Positions 23,751-33,639 of a DNA stretch of 36,515 nucleotides are shown here, one piece after another; position 1 is the stretch's first letter; each line of letters opens with the position of its first letter. Below the pieces are notes generated by a model. That model was not told the DNA's origin and searched no databases. It saw only the letters and a list, made by a program, of their open reading frames with translations. Both the position numbers and the translations under genes were made by a program. Location of the stretch: positions 1-36,515 of IMG/VR virus record IMGVR_UViG_3300010354_000247; one strand, 5' to 3'. This DNA is from a virus.

Positions 23751-26700
23751 ATGCCACTTAATAAACTAGATAATTTTATCAAGAATACAGAAGGACGCAT
23801 TCTTTATGTAAATCCAAGCGATCTTGACTCGACAGATTCTATCACTAATGAAGGCAATTCTCTTGCACAACCTTTTAAAACTGTACAGAGAGCATTATTA
23901 GAAGCTGCAAGATTTTCATATTTAAGAGGAAATAATAACGATTTAACTGAAAAAACTACTATTTTACTTTTTCCTGGTGAGCATATAATTGATAATAGAC
24001 CTGGTTATGCCATATATGCAGATAATAATAATGTAGCAAGAGTTACACCTGTTGATGGTGGTGTAGGAACTCCGGCACAGACAACACTATCTTTAGAATT
24101 AGACTCGGTTTTTGACTTAACTCAAGAAGATAATATTTTATATAAGTTTAACAGTGTTTATGGCGGTGTAATTGTTCCTAGAGGAACTTCCATTGTTGGT
24201 CTTGATTTGAGAAAGACTAAATTAAGACCAAAATATGTACCAAATCCTACAGATCCAAATGTTCCAAATTCTTCAATTTTTAAGATAACTGGAGCTTGTT
24301 ACTTTTGGCAATTTTCTATATTTGACGGTGACGACAGTGGATTAGTTTATACAAATCCAAGAAATTTTAGTTCTCAATTTAGTTCCCAACCAAGATTTAG
24401 TCACCATAAATTAACTTGTTTTGAGTATTGTGATGGTGTTAATATAGTTAATAGATTATCTTTTGGAGAACTTACTGACCTTGACATGTATTATAGTAAG
24501 GTTAGTAATGCATATAATTCTTATAGAGAAATTGAAAATTCTTCTAAATTTCCACAATCAACAACATCATTTGCAAAACGTGCGCCTGAATGGGAAATAG
24601 TAGGATCATTTAAATCCGATCCTATCAACATTGTTAACATTTTTTCAGGTAATGGGACTACTTCATCCAATAGGATTACTGTAACCACTGATATACCACA
24701 CGGATTAAATTTCGGAACTCCAATTAAAATCAGAGGAGTTTCTTCCTCAGAATATAATATTTCTACTTTTGTCCAAGATGTATTAAGTGAAACTCAATTT
24801 ACTTATCTTTTATCATCTTTCCCACCAAATTTAAATGCAACTCCACAATTAAATAATGCTAATGTAACAATTGAAACTGATACGGTTGGTGGAGCATCAC
24901 CATATATTTTCAACTGTTCATTGAGATCAGTTTGGGGTATGAATGGAATGCACGCAGATGGAGCTAAGGCATCTGGATTCCGTTCCATGGTTGTTGCACA
25001 ATTTACCGCAGTTTCACTGCAGAAAGATGATCGTGCATTCGTAAAATATAATGAAAGAACTAGAACTTATAACTCAGTTGAATACGTACCAGTATATGGA
25101 GCATCTCTTCCATTAGGATCTTCACAAACTAATAGTGAAAAGGTATATCATTTAGATCAAGATGCAATTTATAGACCAGGGTGGGAATCTAGTCATATTA
25201 AAATTTCAAATGATTCATTTATTCAAATAGTTTCCGTCTTTGCCATTGGATTTACTTATCATTTTGATGCTAATTCTGGAGCAGATGCTTCAATTACAAA
25301 TTCAAACTCAAACTTTGGTCAAGTTTCCTTAAAATCAGATGGATATAAATCTGAAGCATTTGAAAAAGATGATCATGCATATGTAACATCAATTGTTGCA
25401 CCTAGAGATATTGATACTTCAATTCCTGATGAAATTGAATGGTTGTCTTTGGATGTATTAAAAACAAGAACTGTAGAAAATCCAAAGAAACTCTACTTAT
25501 ATGGATTTACTGCAGAAAGTGGACTTCCAGTTTCAGTAACTCAAGGATACAGAATTGGTGCAAAAAATAATGATACTCTATACCTCAGATTTTTAGGTAT
25601 AGAGTATGCAGCAGATATCTACATGACTGGAAGAAGTGATTTTGCAAATGGTAATGAACTGAATAGACATGAAAAATCATATACTGTAACTGGAATTAAT
25701 GACAATAAATTTACAATTGGTACTCATAATTTAAGTACTGGTGAAAAAATTATTATACAAAGCAAAAAAGGTGATTTACCAGAAAATCTGACAGAACACA
25801 TTGTCTATTATGCAATTACAAGACAAACAGATAATACTTTAAATGATCAACAGATAAAAATAGCTGCTTCGTATACTTATGCATTCTTAAATGAAGCGAT
25901 TAAAACTTATGGTGGAACAATAAATGATTTAACAATTAAAAGTAGAGTATCTGATAAAGATGCTGGAGACATTGGTTCACCAATACAATGGGATGCTGAT
26001 GAAGGAAATTGGTATATAAATGTCAAATATGATAATCAGATATACACTTCATTTTTAGATTCTCCTACTGGAATTGGATATGATCCAAACGATGAAAACA
26101 AATATTCAGAATCTACTGACTTAGCTTTTGTAACAAGAATTGCAGATGAAAGGGGATTAGATGAAAAAGTTTACAAATTAAGAGTTGTAATACCAAAAGA
26201 ATCAGTAAATGCAAAAAATCCAGAAATTGGATTTATCCTTCAAGATTCAAGTTATACTGGTGCAATAAATGACAGTGAAATTTTTGGTTCTAATAAATCA
26301 ACTTTATCTTTAAGTGAAACAAGATATAATAGAAATCAAAAATTTATTGCAAAGTGTACAGTTTCCAGTGGTACAGTAACAGTAAGAACTGAATTACCAC
26401 ATCAATTAAAGCAAAATGATATTGTGATTATTCGCAATGTTAAAGATGATAATGAAACTTCCACAGGTGAATTTAATCGTGGATATAATGGTTCATTTAC
26501 AGTATTAAGCGTACTGAATGATATGGAATTTACATATTCCACTATTGATATTGCAGGAATACTTCACGATCCAGGCAATTTTATTAACAACACAAATACA
26601 AGAACAACAAATGAACTTCCAAGATTAGAAAAAAATGATATAAAATCTAATCTCTATGTTTACAGATCTGATGTAATTTCTGATTACATTAAAGATGAAA

Positions 26701-29700
26701 AGGATGGGGTTTATCATCTTTATGTTTTAAATGCAAATAATGCTCCAGAAAATACTTTTACAAATTACAAGTTTACTCAAACACCAGTAGATTTATACCC
26801 ACAACTTGATCGTGATAATTTTGATCCTAATCCAAAATCTTCAAAAACATATGCAAAAAGATCCCCAATAGGTGATGTTGTAACAAATGATCTTAAGAAA
26901 AGTATTACAAGAGAATCGATTGATATTTTCTGCAAGAATTTTGGTAAAGGATTAGAAATTCAAACAGTTTCTGGTTCTCAACAACCAACAGCAACAATAA
27001 CTTTTTCTAGAAATCATGGATTTGGTGGTATTGTAAATGGAACATTAAATGTAGGTACTGGAACTCGCAATAATGGAACTTACTATAATGTAAAATTATT
27101 CAATGAAAATACTTTAACAAATTGGAATGGTGCTACAGCAAAAGTAGTTGTTAGTGGAAATGCAATAACTTCTTATGAAATTATGGCAAAAGGTTCTGGT
27201 TATCAGAACGGAAATACTTTATATTTTGATATTTCATCTTCTAATATTGGAGGTAATGTAGATGCATATATTCAAGTAGCATCATCTGGAATTACTACCT
27301 ATGTTGGAGATGTTGTTCAGGTTACTGGAGATGGATTTACCGAAGATGGTTATTATCGAATTACCAGTGTAAGTAGTAAAAATCAAATTGTAATTGCAAA
27401 GCACTCTACAGATCCTCTCATTTCCTCAGGACAATACGCTTTTGTAACTGGACCATCAGTTAAAATACAGTCTACATCATATTCTGAGACACAAACTGTA
27501 ATTGATGGTGAGACTCCGATTACTATAAAATTAATTAATTTTAATACATATACCCCTCATGGATTGAGTGTAGGAAACAAATTTAGAGTTATTGACTCAT
27601 CAAATCTTAAATTGGGAGATTATGTAGTTAAAGACATACTCTCAACTACATCATTTAATGTTAGATCAGATTCTGATTTACCCAGTTCTGCCTCTAATGG
27701 ATATATTTTAAAGCATGGTTTATCTTCTAATCAAGGAATATCTGATGTTAGAGGAGAAAGTTATTCTACAAGAACAGTTCCTTTCTACGATGGTGAATCA
27801 TTTAAACTTTTATCTGCTATTTCTGCAGAAGATGAGGGATCATTAACAATAGAATGTTTAACTGGAATATCTACATCTAAGAGATTAAAACTTGGAGATT
27901 TGATACAAATAAATGATGAGATTATGAAAATTAATCAGGCACCATCTGATGTATCAATAAATGTTTTTAGAGGTTACTTAGGAACTCGTCAAGGAAATCA
28001 TGCAACAAATTCAATTATTAGAAAAGTTGATGTAATACCTGTTGAATTTAGAAGACCTACAATTGTTCGCGCTTCTGGTCATACTTTTGAATATCTTGGA
28101 TATGGTCCAGGAAACTATTCAACTGCATTACCACAAGTACAAATCAAAACTCTTTCTGAAAGAGAAGACTTCTTAGTACAAGCACAAGAAAGATCTGCTG
28201 GTGCTGTAATTTATACTGGAATGAATAGTAAAGGTGACACATTTAATGGAAATACTAAAGTATCCGCTTCTAGTGGTCAAACTATTTCTTATGATATTCC
28301 AAAACCAACTATTACTGGTCAAGATCCATCTAAATTGAGTGTTTCTTTTGATGAGGTTACAATAAAAGAAAGAATTTTAGTTGAAGGTGGAACCTCTGGA
28401 TTCGTTCTTTCTCAATTTGATGGTCCAGTTACAATGACCAAAACATTAAGAGTTAAGAAAACAACTACTCTTAATGGTAGACTTAGAGTTACATTTTCTG
28501 AAAAAGCAGTTAATGAAAACAGTGGTTCTATAGTAGTTAAAGGTGGTATTGGTGTTGGTGACGAATCATATTTCCGCAAAAAGATTACTGTACTGGGAGA
28601 AGTAGTAACTGCCACAGGAATACTTCCAGATGAAGATCAAGGTGCATATATTGGTAGTGCAACAACAGCGTATGGTCCAACATATATTGGAAATATTAGA
28701 GTTGGAGCAGCATCATCAAACACAATTGATACTAGATCTGGTGGATTAAGAGTTAATGCTTCCTATGGAAATCTGGATCAAAGTGCAAGTGCTGGAATTG
28801 CTCAAACTGCTAATAATGGTAAATTTATTATAAATTCTTCAGTTAATGATGTTGAAGTAAATGCAGGAACTGGAAAATCAATTTCTCTCAAAAAATCTAC
28901 TTATATTACTGGAGATTTAGAAGTTAGAGGTCCAGAAAGTGTTCCTCCTGGGTTAAATAGTGGAACAATTCGTGCAAACTATCTTGAAATTCCAAATATA
29001 ACACCAGTAGGAGGAATTGTAATATGGTCTGGAAATGAAAATCAACTTCCTGCTGTTACTGTAAATGGTAGTGTTGTTACAATGTGGGCAGTATGTAATG
29101 GTCAAGCAATAAGTAGAACAACTTATAGTTCATTATTTAATCTAATTGGTACTAAATTTGGATCCGGAAATGGATCAACAACATTCAATTTACCAGATTT
29201 GAGAAATAGATTCATAATCGGTTCAAATTCGGATAGCGGAACTAGTATTGAAGGATCTACAACTACTTCTGGTGGATCTAAAGATGCTGTACTTGTATCT
29301 CATCAACACACTGTAGAAGGTTCTGGGGCGCATCCACATGGAGTAACTATAACTGAAAGTGGGTCTTTATCTATGAGTGGAGGTACAGGAGCAAACGAAG
29401 GTAGTCATGATCACTCCGGATCTACAGGTGATCAAAGTGCAAGTCACAATCACACTTTTACAACTAGCTCATCAGGAGATCATAGTCATTCCATTAGAAT
29501 AAGTGATTATAGTGGTAGTTTTGGCGCTACTGATGTTGGAGGAGGTAAAGGTGGTCTTATTACAGTAGAAGATACTAGCTCAAATCCCTCAAACAGTTAT
29601 AATGGAAAAATTGGCAATGCTAATAATGATAAAGGAAAACAAATTGGTGGTCCTAAACTTGGAGATGTTGATAGTAGTGGTCAACATTCTCATGGTGGAA

Positions 29701-29921
29701 CAACTGCTGACCAATCTGCAAATCACAATCACACAGTATCTCTTTCTGGAGGAACACATACTCACACCGTTAGTGTGAGTGGAGGTAGTCATGGTCACTC
29801 AGGATCAACTGTTACTGGAGATGGATCACATCAACATACAGTGACTCTTGAAGGTATTTCGGGAGACAATAAAAATCTTCCACCTTATTATGCACTCTAT
29901 TATATCATGAGAATACTTTAA
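23751..29921 (+). CDS. Giant tail fibre with beta-helix start and collar/His-rich tip
   Basis: A 2056-residue protein. Residues about 15-90 (GRILYVNPSDLD, AQPFKTVQRALLEAARF, TTILLFPGEHIID) and the following 450 residues form a pectate-lyase-like beta-helix, with TNSNSNFG at 516-523 as in the 1157-residue protein. The middle has repeated beta modules (PHGLNFGTPIKI, PHQLKQNDIVII, PHGLSVGNKFRV). Residues about 1580-1740 include SGSIVVKGGIGVG. Residues about 1752-1815 are a phage tail collar domain (CNGQAISRTTYSSLF, FNLPDLRNRFIIG). Residues 1851-2029 have ten HxH motifs, as in metal-holding fibre tips (T4 gp12/gp37), ending LPPYYALYYIMRIL. Probably a receptor-binding fibre. Confidence 0.85.
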   Translation: MPLNKLDNFIKNTEGRILYVNPSDLDSTDSITNEGNSLAQPFKTVQRALLEAARFSYLRGNNNDLTEKTTILLFPGEHIIDNRPGYAIYADNNNVARVTPVDGGVGTPAQTTLSLELDSVFDLTQEDNILYKFNSVYGGVIVPRGTSIVGLDLRKTKLRPKYVPNPTDPNVPNSSIFKITGACYFWQFSIFDGDDSGLVYTNPRNFSSQFSSQPRFSHHKLTCFEYCDGVNIVNRLSFGELTDLDMYYSKVSNAYNSYREIENSSKFPQSTTSFAKRAPEWEIVGSFKSDPINIVNIFSGNGTTSSNRITVTTDIPHGLNFGTPIKIRGVSSSEYNISTFVQDVLSETQFTYLLSSFPPNLNATPQLNNANVTIETDTVGGASPYIFNCSLRSVWGMNGMHADGAKASGFRSMVVAQFTAVSLQKDDRAFVKYNERTRTYNSVEYVPVYGASLPLGSSQTNSEKVYHLDQDAIYRPGWESSHIKISNDSFIQIVSVFAIGFTYHFDANSGADASITNSNSNFGQVSLKSDGYKSEAFEKDDHAYVTSIVAPRDIDTSIPDEIEWLSLDVLKTRTVENPKKLYLYGFTAESGLPVSVTQGYRIGAKNNDTLYLRFLGIEYAADIYMTGRSDFANGNELNRHEKSYTVTGINDNKFTIGTHNLSTGEKIIIQSKKGDLPENLTEHIVYYAITRQTDNTLNDQQIKIAASYTYAFLNEAIKTYGGTINDLTIKSRVSDKDAGDIGSPIQWDADEGNWYINVKYDNQIYTSFLDSPTGIGYDPNDENKYSESTDLAFVTRIADERGLDEKVYKLRVVIPKESVNAKNPEIGFILQDSSYTGAINDSEIFGSNKSTLSLSETRYNRNQKFIAKCTVSSGTVTVRTELPHQLKQNDIVIIRNVKDDNETSTGEFNRGYNGSFTVLSVLNDMEFTYSTIDIAGILHDPGNFINNTNTRTTNELPRLEKNDIKSNLYVYRSDVISDYIKDEKDGVYHLYVLNANNAPENTFTNYKFTQTPVDLYPQLDRDNFDPNPKSSKTYAKRSPIGDVVTNDLKKSITRESIDIFCKNFGKGLEIQTVSGSQQPTATITFSRNHGFGGIVNGTLNVGTGTRNNGTYYNVKLFNENTLTNWNGATAKVVVSGNAITSYEIMAKGSGYQNGNTLYFDISSSNIGGNVDAYIQVASSGITTYVGDVVQVTGDGFTEDGYYRITSVSSKNQIVIAKHSTDPLISSGQYAFVTGPSVKIQSTSYSETQTVIDGETPITIKLINFNTYTPHGLSVGNKFRVIDSSNLKLGDYVVKDILSTTSFNVRSDSDLPSSASNGYILKHGLSSNQGISDVRGESYSTRTVPFYDGESFKLLSAISAEDEGSLTIECLTGISTSKRLKLGDLIQINDEIMKINQAPSDVSINVFRGYLGTRQGNHATNSIIRKVDVIPVEFRRPTIVRASGHTFEYLGYGPGNYSTALPQVQIKTLSEREDFLVQAQERSAGAVIYTGMNSKGDTFNGNTKVSASSGQTISYDIPKPTITGQDPSKLSVSFDEVTIKERILVEGGTSGFVLSQFDGPVTMTKTLRVKKTTTLNGRLRVTFSEKAVNENSGSIVVKGGIGVGDESYFRKKITVLGEVVTATGILPDEDQGAYIGSATTAYGPTYIGNIRVGAASSNTIDTRSGGLRVNASYGNLDQSASAGIAQTANNGKFIINSSVNDVEVNAGTGKSISLKKSTYITGDLEVRGPESVPPGLNSGTIRANYLEIPNITPVGGIVIWSGNENQLPAVTVNGSVVTMWAVCNGQAISRTTYSSLFNLIGTKFGSGNGSTTFNLPDLRNRFIIGSNSDSGTSIEGSTTTSGGSKDAVLVSHQHTVEGSGAHPHGVTITESGSLSMSGGTGANEGSHDHSGSTGDQSASHNHTFTTSSSGDHSHSIRISDYSGSFGATDVGGGKGGLITVEDTSSNPSNSYNGKIGNANNDKGKQIGGPKLGDVDSSGQHSHGGTTADQSANHNHTVSLSGGTHTHTVSVSGGSHGHSGSTVTGDGSHQHTVTLEGISGDNKNLPPYYALYYIMRIL

Positions 29922-29928
29922 CTAAATA
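29922..29928 (+). promoter_or_regulatory. Late promoter motif
   Basis: CTAAATA, directly after the giant fibre's stop codon and 19 nt before the ATG at 29948. Confidence 0.5.
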
Positions 29929-29947
29929 CTTATAAAATCCATGTAAG

Positions 29948-32239
29948 ATGGCAAATATCAAAAAATCATTTAATTTTAGGAATGGTGTTCAAGTTGATGA
30001 TGATAATTTTATAGTAAATGCAAATGGTTTGGTTGGAATTGGATCAACAATTCCAACTGAATCTTTAGATGTTTTGGGAAATATAAGATTAAGAGGAACT
30101 TTATATGCAGACAATATTGAAACTGGTTCAGTCACAAACACTTCATACACTGGATCTGTTAATTTTAATATTGTAAATGTTGGAATAACTTCCATTAAAT
30201 CTGGTATTATTTCTTCTTCTTCTGGAATTGTAACTTATTATGGTGACGGATCAAAACTTCAAGGTTTACCAACATCACAGTGGGTAGACGTTGATCAAGG
30301 TTCGGGATACACTAGTATTTACGCGGCAGGAAATGTTGGTATTGCAACAACAAATCCATTTTATACATTCCAAGTCGGTATAAGAACTGGTGGAGTTGGT
30401 ATTAATAGTAATGGAGATGTTGTCATTGGTAAAAATTTATATGTAAGTGGTATTGCAACTGTTAATACTAATTTAAATGTATCTGGAGTACTCACTTCTT
30501 ACTCATTTACAGGATTTGGTACAAATATTACAGGAATTAATGCTTCCAATGTAAGTAACGGGACATTAAGTAATGATAGATTACCATTAAACATTAATAA
30601 ACCAACTGGTACTGCTACTTTTAAATCACTTGTTGGAAATTTAGTTGGAATTGCAACAACTGCAATGGGACTTACAAGTGATGCAAATATAGACATTATT
30701 TCAATTACTAGTGATTATTCAAATTTAGGTGTAACTACAACAACATCTTTTAACGCATCTAATTCTATTGGAGTTGGAACAAATAACCCAAATTCAGATA
30801 TACACATAAGAAAAATTGGATCTGATGCAGAATTGCAAATAACGTCAGATTCAAATATTTCAAAAATTATATTAGGTAAAGATGTTACATTAACTAATAA
30901 TAATACAATATTTAAATTTAATGATATTTCCGGATCTGCACATCCTCAAAGTGGAGAAAATTGCTTTGATATTATAAATTATGCCGCAGGAAATTTCAAT
31001 AGTTTCATTAGACCGCAATCCACTCCAAATTTAAAGTTTAACTGGATTAATCACTCCACCAATGCCATCTTAATGTCATTAACTTCTGGAGGAAATCTTG
31101 GATTAGGAAAAACTAACCCAAGTTTAACTCTTGAAGTAGTTGGAACATCAACAGTCACTTCAAATTCATTTGTTGGTGGAAATTTTGATGTATCTGGAAG
31201 TTTAAGTGGAAGTTCTTTAAATGTAAATGGATCTTCATCTTTAAAATCGACAATAATTACTGGATTAGTTGGAATTTTCGCTAATAGTCCAAATTACACT
31301 TTGCAAGTAGGTAATAATTTAAATTCATTGGGAATCGGTACTGGTGTTGGTATTAGTTCAAGTGGAAATATTGTTGCTAGTGGAATATTAACAGCAAATA
31401 GTTTTACTGGAATTGGATCTAATCTTACATTACTGAATCCTGGAAATATTTCTTCAGGAACTATTTCGAATGTCAACATAAATTCTTCTTCTGGTATTAT
31501 AACTGTTGGTGTATTGACAGCAACTACTCTGTATGGAAATGGATCTAACATAACTTCATTATCTCCAAATAAAATATCAACTGGTACTATTTCTGATGTT
31601 AGTATAAATTCTCTTTCTGGAGTTATAACTGCATTTAAATTTGTAGGAAATGGTTCTAGTTTAACATCATTAAGACCTGAAAATATAAATTCTGGTACCG
31701 CTTCTTTTGTAAACATTTATTCGCCATCTGGAATTATAACTACTGGAATTTTATCTGCAACTTCATTAATTGGTAGTGGTTATAATGTTACGTCAATACA
31801 ACCCGAAAATATAAATTCTGGTAATTTTCCTGGAGGTAGTTATCTTTTCACATCCGGAAATGTTGGTATAGGTACAGACAATTTGAATGAATCTAATTTA
31901 AAGATTAAAAATACTGGTATATTCTGTGGTATCAATACCTTCATATCTTCGGCAGGTGTTACCACATTTATAGATCAACTTGATAACAATCAATTTAAAT
32001 TTAGTGAGTATTCTATCCACTTTGAGTATCCAGGATATATTCAAGTAGAAAAAGTTATTTTAACTCATAATAATGTAAGCACCAGTCACACCACTTATGG
32101 ATCTATTAGTAGTCCAAGTAAAATTGTTAATATAAGTTCTTCAACAGTAAACGGATACAGTCGTTTAGAAGTAACTCCACTATCTGGAATAAATGGATTA
32201 ACTACTTTTAGATTTTATAGAACAGTCATATATACTTGA
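29948..32239 (+). CDS. Fibre-like virion structural protein with internal repeats
   Basis: A 763-residue protein. N-terminus MANIKKSFNFRNGVQVDDDN, then repeated beta modules: VGIGSTIPTESLDVLGNIRL, VGIATTNPFYTFQVG, GVGTNNPNSDIHIRK, LGLGKTNPSLTLEVVG, each a G-I/L-G-x-x-x-P-x-x-x-L-x-V unit. Residues about 485-625 hold four units of roughly 41 residues (GSNLTLLNPGNISSGTIS, GSNITSLSPNKISTGTIS, and so on), with a degenerate copy near 183. The last 100 residues form a distinct beta end. No catalytic motif. Last gene of the late block; its stop is followed by terminator-like structures. Confidence 0.7.
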   Translation: MANIKKSFNFRNGVQVDDDNFIVNANGLVGIGSTIPTESLDVLGNIRLRGTLYADNIETGSVTNTSYTGSVNFNIVNVGITSIKSGIISSSSGIVTYYGDGSKLQGLPTSQWVDVDQGSGYTSIYAAGNVGIATTNPFYTFQVGIRTGGVGINSNGDVVIGKNLYVSGIATVNTNLNVSGVLTSYSFTGFGTNITGINASNVSNGTLSNDRLPLNINKPTGTATFKSLVGNLVGIATTAMGLTSDANIDIISITSDYSNLGVTTTTSFNASNSIGVGTNNPNSDIHIRKIGSDAELQITSDSNISKIILGKDVTLTNNNTIFKFNDISGSAHPQSGENCFDIINYAAGNFNSFIRPQSTPNLKFNWINHSTNAILMSLTSGGNLGLGKTNPSLTLEVVGTSTVTSNSFVGGNFDVSGSLSGSSLNVNGSSSLKSTIITGLVGIFANSPNYTLQVGNNLNSLGIGTGVGISSSGNIVASGILTANSFTGIGSNLTLLNPGNISSGTISNVNINSSSGIITVGVLTATTLYGNGSNITSLSPNKISTGTISDVSINSLSGVITAFKFVGNGSSLTSLRPENINSGTASFVNIYSPSGIITTGILSATSLIGSGYNVTSIQPENINSGNFPGGSYLFTSGNVGIGTDNLNESNLKIKNTGIFCGINTFISSAGVTTFIDQLDNNQFKFSEYSIHFEYPGYIQVEKVILTHNNVSTSHTTYGSISSPSKIVNISSSTVNGYSRLEVTPLSGINGLTTFRFYRTVIYT

Positions 32240-32264
32240 CATAATCGCTAAGTCCATATAGACT
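32236..32264 (+). promoter_or_regulatory. Candidate sigma70-type promoter of unclear target
   Basis: TTGACA (32236-32241), 17 nt, TAGACT (32259-32264, four of six matches). It overlaps the stop of the 763-residue gene. Only about 80 nt lie between it and the terminator at 32330-32351, so any transcript would be a small RNA. Confidence 0.35.
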
Positions 32265-32329
32265 ACCTTTGTCCCGGTTGAAGATGAGAATTTAGCTTTC
32301 TTTAAGACACTTTAAGAACTGTCCACCCC

Positions 32330-32351
32330 ATCCCCGTCAAGGGGATTTTTT
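32330..32351 (+). terminator. Rho-independent terminator after the late block
   Basis: Stem ATCCCC (32330-32335) and GGGGAT (32341-32346), loop GTCAA, followed by six T. It ends the structural operon and overlaps the -35 region of the helicase promoter. An additional 9-bp hairpin with one T-T mismatch lies just upstream at 32298-32318. Confidence 0.75.
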
Positions 32352-32353
32352 AT

Positions 32354-32362
32354 TGCTATAAT
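32354..32362 (+). promoter_or_regulatory. Extended -10 promoter of the helicase gene
   Basis: TGC followed by TATAAT (32357-32362), an extended -10 element; no good -35, since that place is occupied by the terminator stem. The run TATAATATGGGG is shared with the promoter at 22764. The helicase ATG is 23 nt further on. Confidence 0.6.
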
Positions 32363-32385
32363 ATGGGGACAGACAACAACACACC

Positions 32386-33618
32386 ATGATCCCAACTCTT
32401 CGTCCCCATCAAGATCGTGCTCAGAATGCTCTTAGCAAGTATCTTAAAGGTCAAGTCATTATGCCAACTGGTGCTGGTAAGACTCTTACTATGATCTTTG
32501 ATGCAATTCGTGAGTTTTCTAGCAACGTCAGTAAAACTATTGTAGTTGTTGCTCCACGAATCCTTTTGGCAGAGCAGTTATCTTCAGAGTTTCTTGAGCA
32601 CATTACTAACGCTCATGTAATGCACGTACACAGTGGTGAAACTCATCACTTCAGCACTACAAGTCCAAACAGAATCTTTGCTTGGAATTATCACAACAAA
32701 GGTAATAAACTGATTTTTACAACTTATAATTCTTTGATTCGTATTCAACAATCTGATATTCAAGTTGATACCATTTATTTTGATGAAGCGCACAATAGCG
32801 TAAAGAAGTCTTTCTTCCAATCTACTCAGCATTTTTCTGAGAAAGCTGGTCGTTGCTATTTCTTTACCGCAACTCCTAAGCATTCCACAACGACTTCTAA
32901 ACCTGGTATGAATGATGGATCTGTGTATGGTCAGGTAATTTGTTCAATTCCTGCACCTGAACTTGTGGAGAATGGTACGATTCTTCCTCCTAAAGTTGCT
33001 ATTAACAAGATTGATATGATTCGTGATAAAGACTATGGAGCAGAACGTGATTGTATGACTCTTTTGGATACAATTATCAATGAGGATCATATGGAAAAGG
33101 TTCTTGTTGCTGCACCAAATACTAAAGTTCTTATGCGTATGCTTGCAGAGACTGAGTTCATGACTGAAATTCAATCTCATGGATATGATGTTCTTTGGAT
33201 TACTGCAAAGTATGGGGCATTTATCAATAACAAAAAGGTTTCCCGTGAAGTGTTTTTTGATACTCTGACGGAGTGGGGTAAAGACTCTGAAAAGAAGTTT
33301 GTTATTTTGCATTATAGCATTCTTTCTGAAGGTATTAATTGCCCTGGTTTGACATCTTGCATTATGATGCGCAATATGGATGTGATTCAAATGTGTCAAA
33401 CCATTGGTCGCGTTATTCGTGTTGATCAACGCGATTCTGCTAGAATTCGTAATGGAGAACTCATCTCAGGGGACCTTCAGAACTACTCTAAGGCGTTTGG
33501 AATGATTCATGTTCCTGTTTATGCTAACAGTGGAATTGCCACCGCCAGGCGCCTTCAGAGTGTCGTAGAAACGGTGTTTGTTAAAGGTGACGCTGCCGTA
33601 AGCGTCATCACTCGCTGA
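32386..33618 (+). CDS. SF2 DEAH-box helicase (UvsW/Res-like)
   Basis: A 410-residue protein with the superfamily 2 helicase motifs in order: N-terminal LRPHQDRAQ, Walker A MPTGAGKT (26-33), motif Ia VVAPRILLAEQ, motif II DEAH (133-136), motif III FTATP (160-164), SEGINCPGL, and motif VI QTIGRVIR (338-345). It is shorter than T4 UvsW (about 500). Likely roles are DNA branch migration or recombination-dependent replication, as for UvsW. Arg is mainly CGT and none of its 36 Ile codons is ATA, unlike the neighbouring late genes, so it looks like an early gene or a separate acquisition. Exact phage family name not certain. Confidence 0.85.
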   Translation: MIPTLRPHQDRAQNALSKYLKGQVIMPTGAGKTLTMIFDAIREFSSNVSKTIVVVAPRILLAEQLSSEFLEHITNAHVMHVHSGETHHFSTTSPNRIFAWNYHNKGNKLIFTTYNSLIRIQQSDIQVDTIYFDEAHNSVKKSFFQSTQHFSEKAGRCYFFTATPKHSTTTSKPGMNDGSVYGQVICSIPAPELVENGTILPPKVAINKIDMIRDKDYGAERDCMTLLDTIINEDHMEKVLVAAPNTKVLMRMLAETEFMTEIQSHGYDVLWITAKYGAFINNKKVSREVFFDTLTEWGKDSEKKFVILHYSILSEGINCPGLTSCIMMRNMDVIQMCQTIGRVIRVDQRDSARIRNGELISGDLQNYSKAFGMIHVPVYANSGIATARRLQSVVETVFVKGDAAVSVITR

Positions 33619-33639
33619 ATTTAATCTGAGGAATTAACA

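Noticed and set aside
32944-33429. Minus-strand ORF of 161 codons opposite the helicase gene
   Set aside because: It is a shadow of a gene with complete SF2 helicase motifs and has no promoter or ribosome site of its own.
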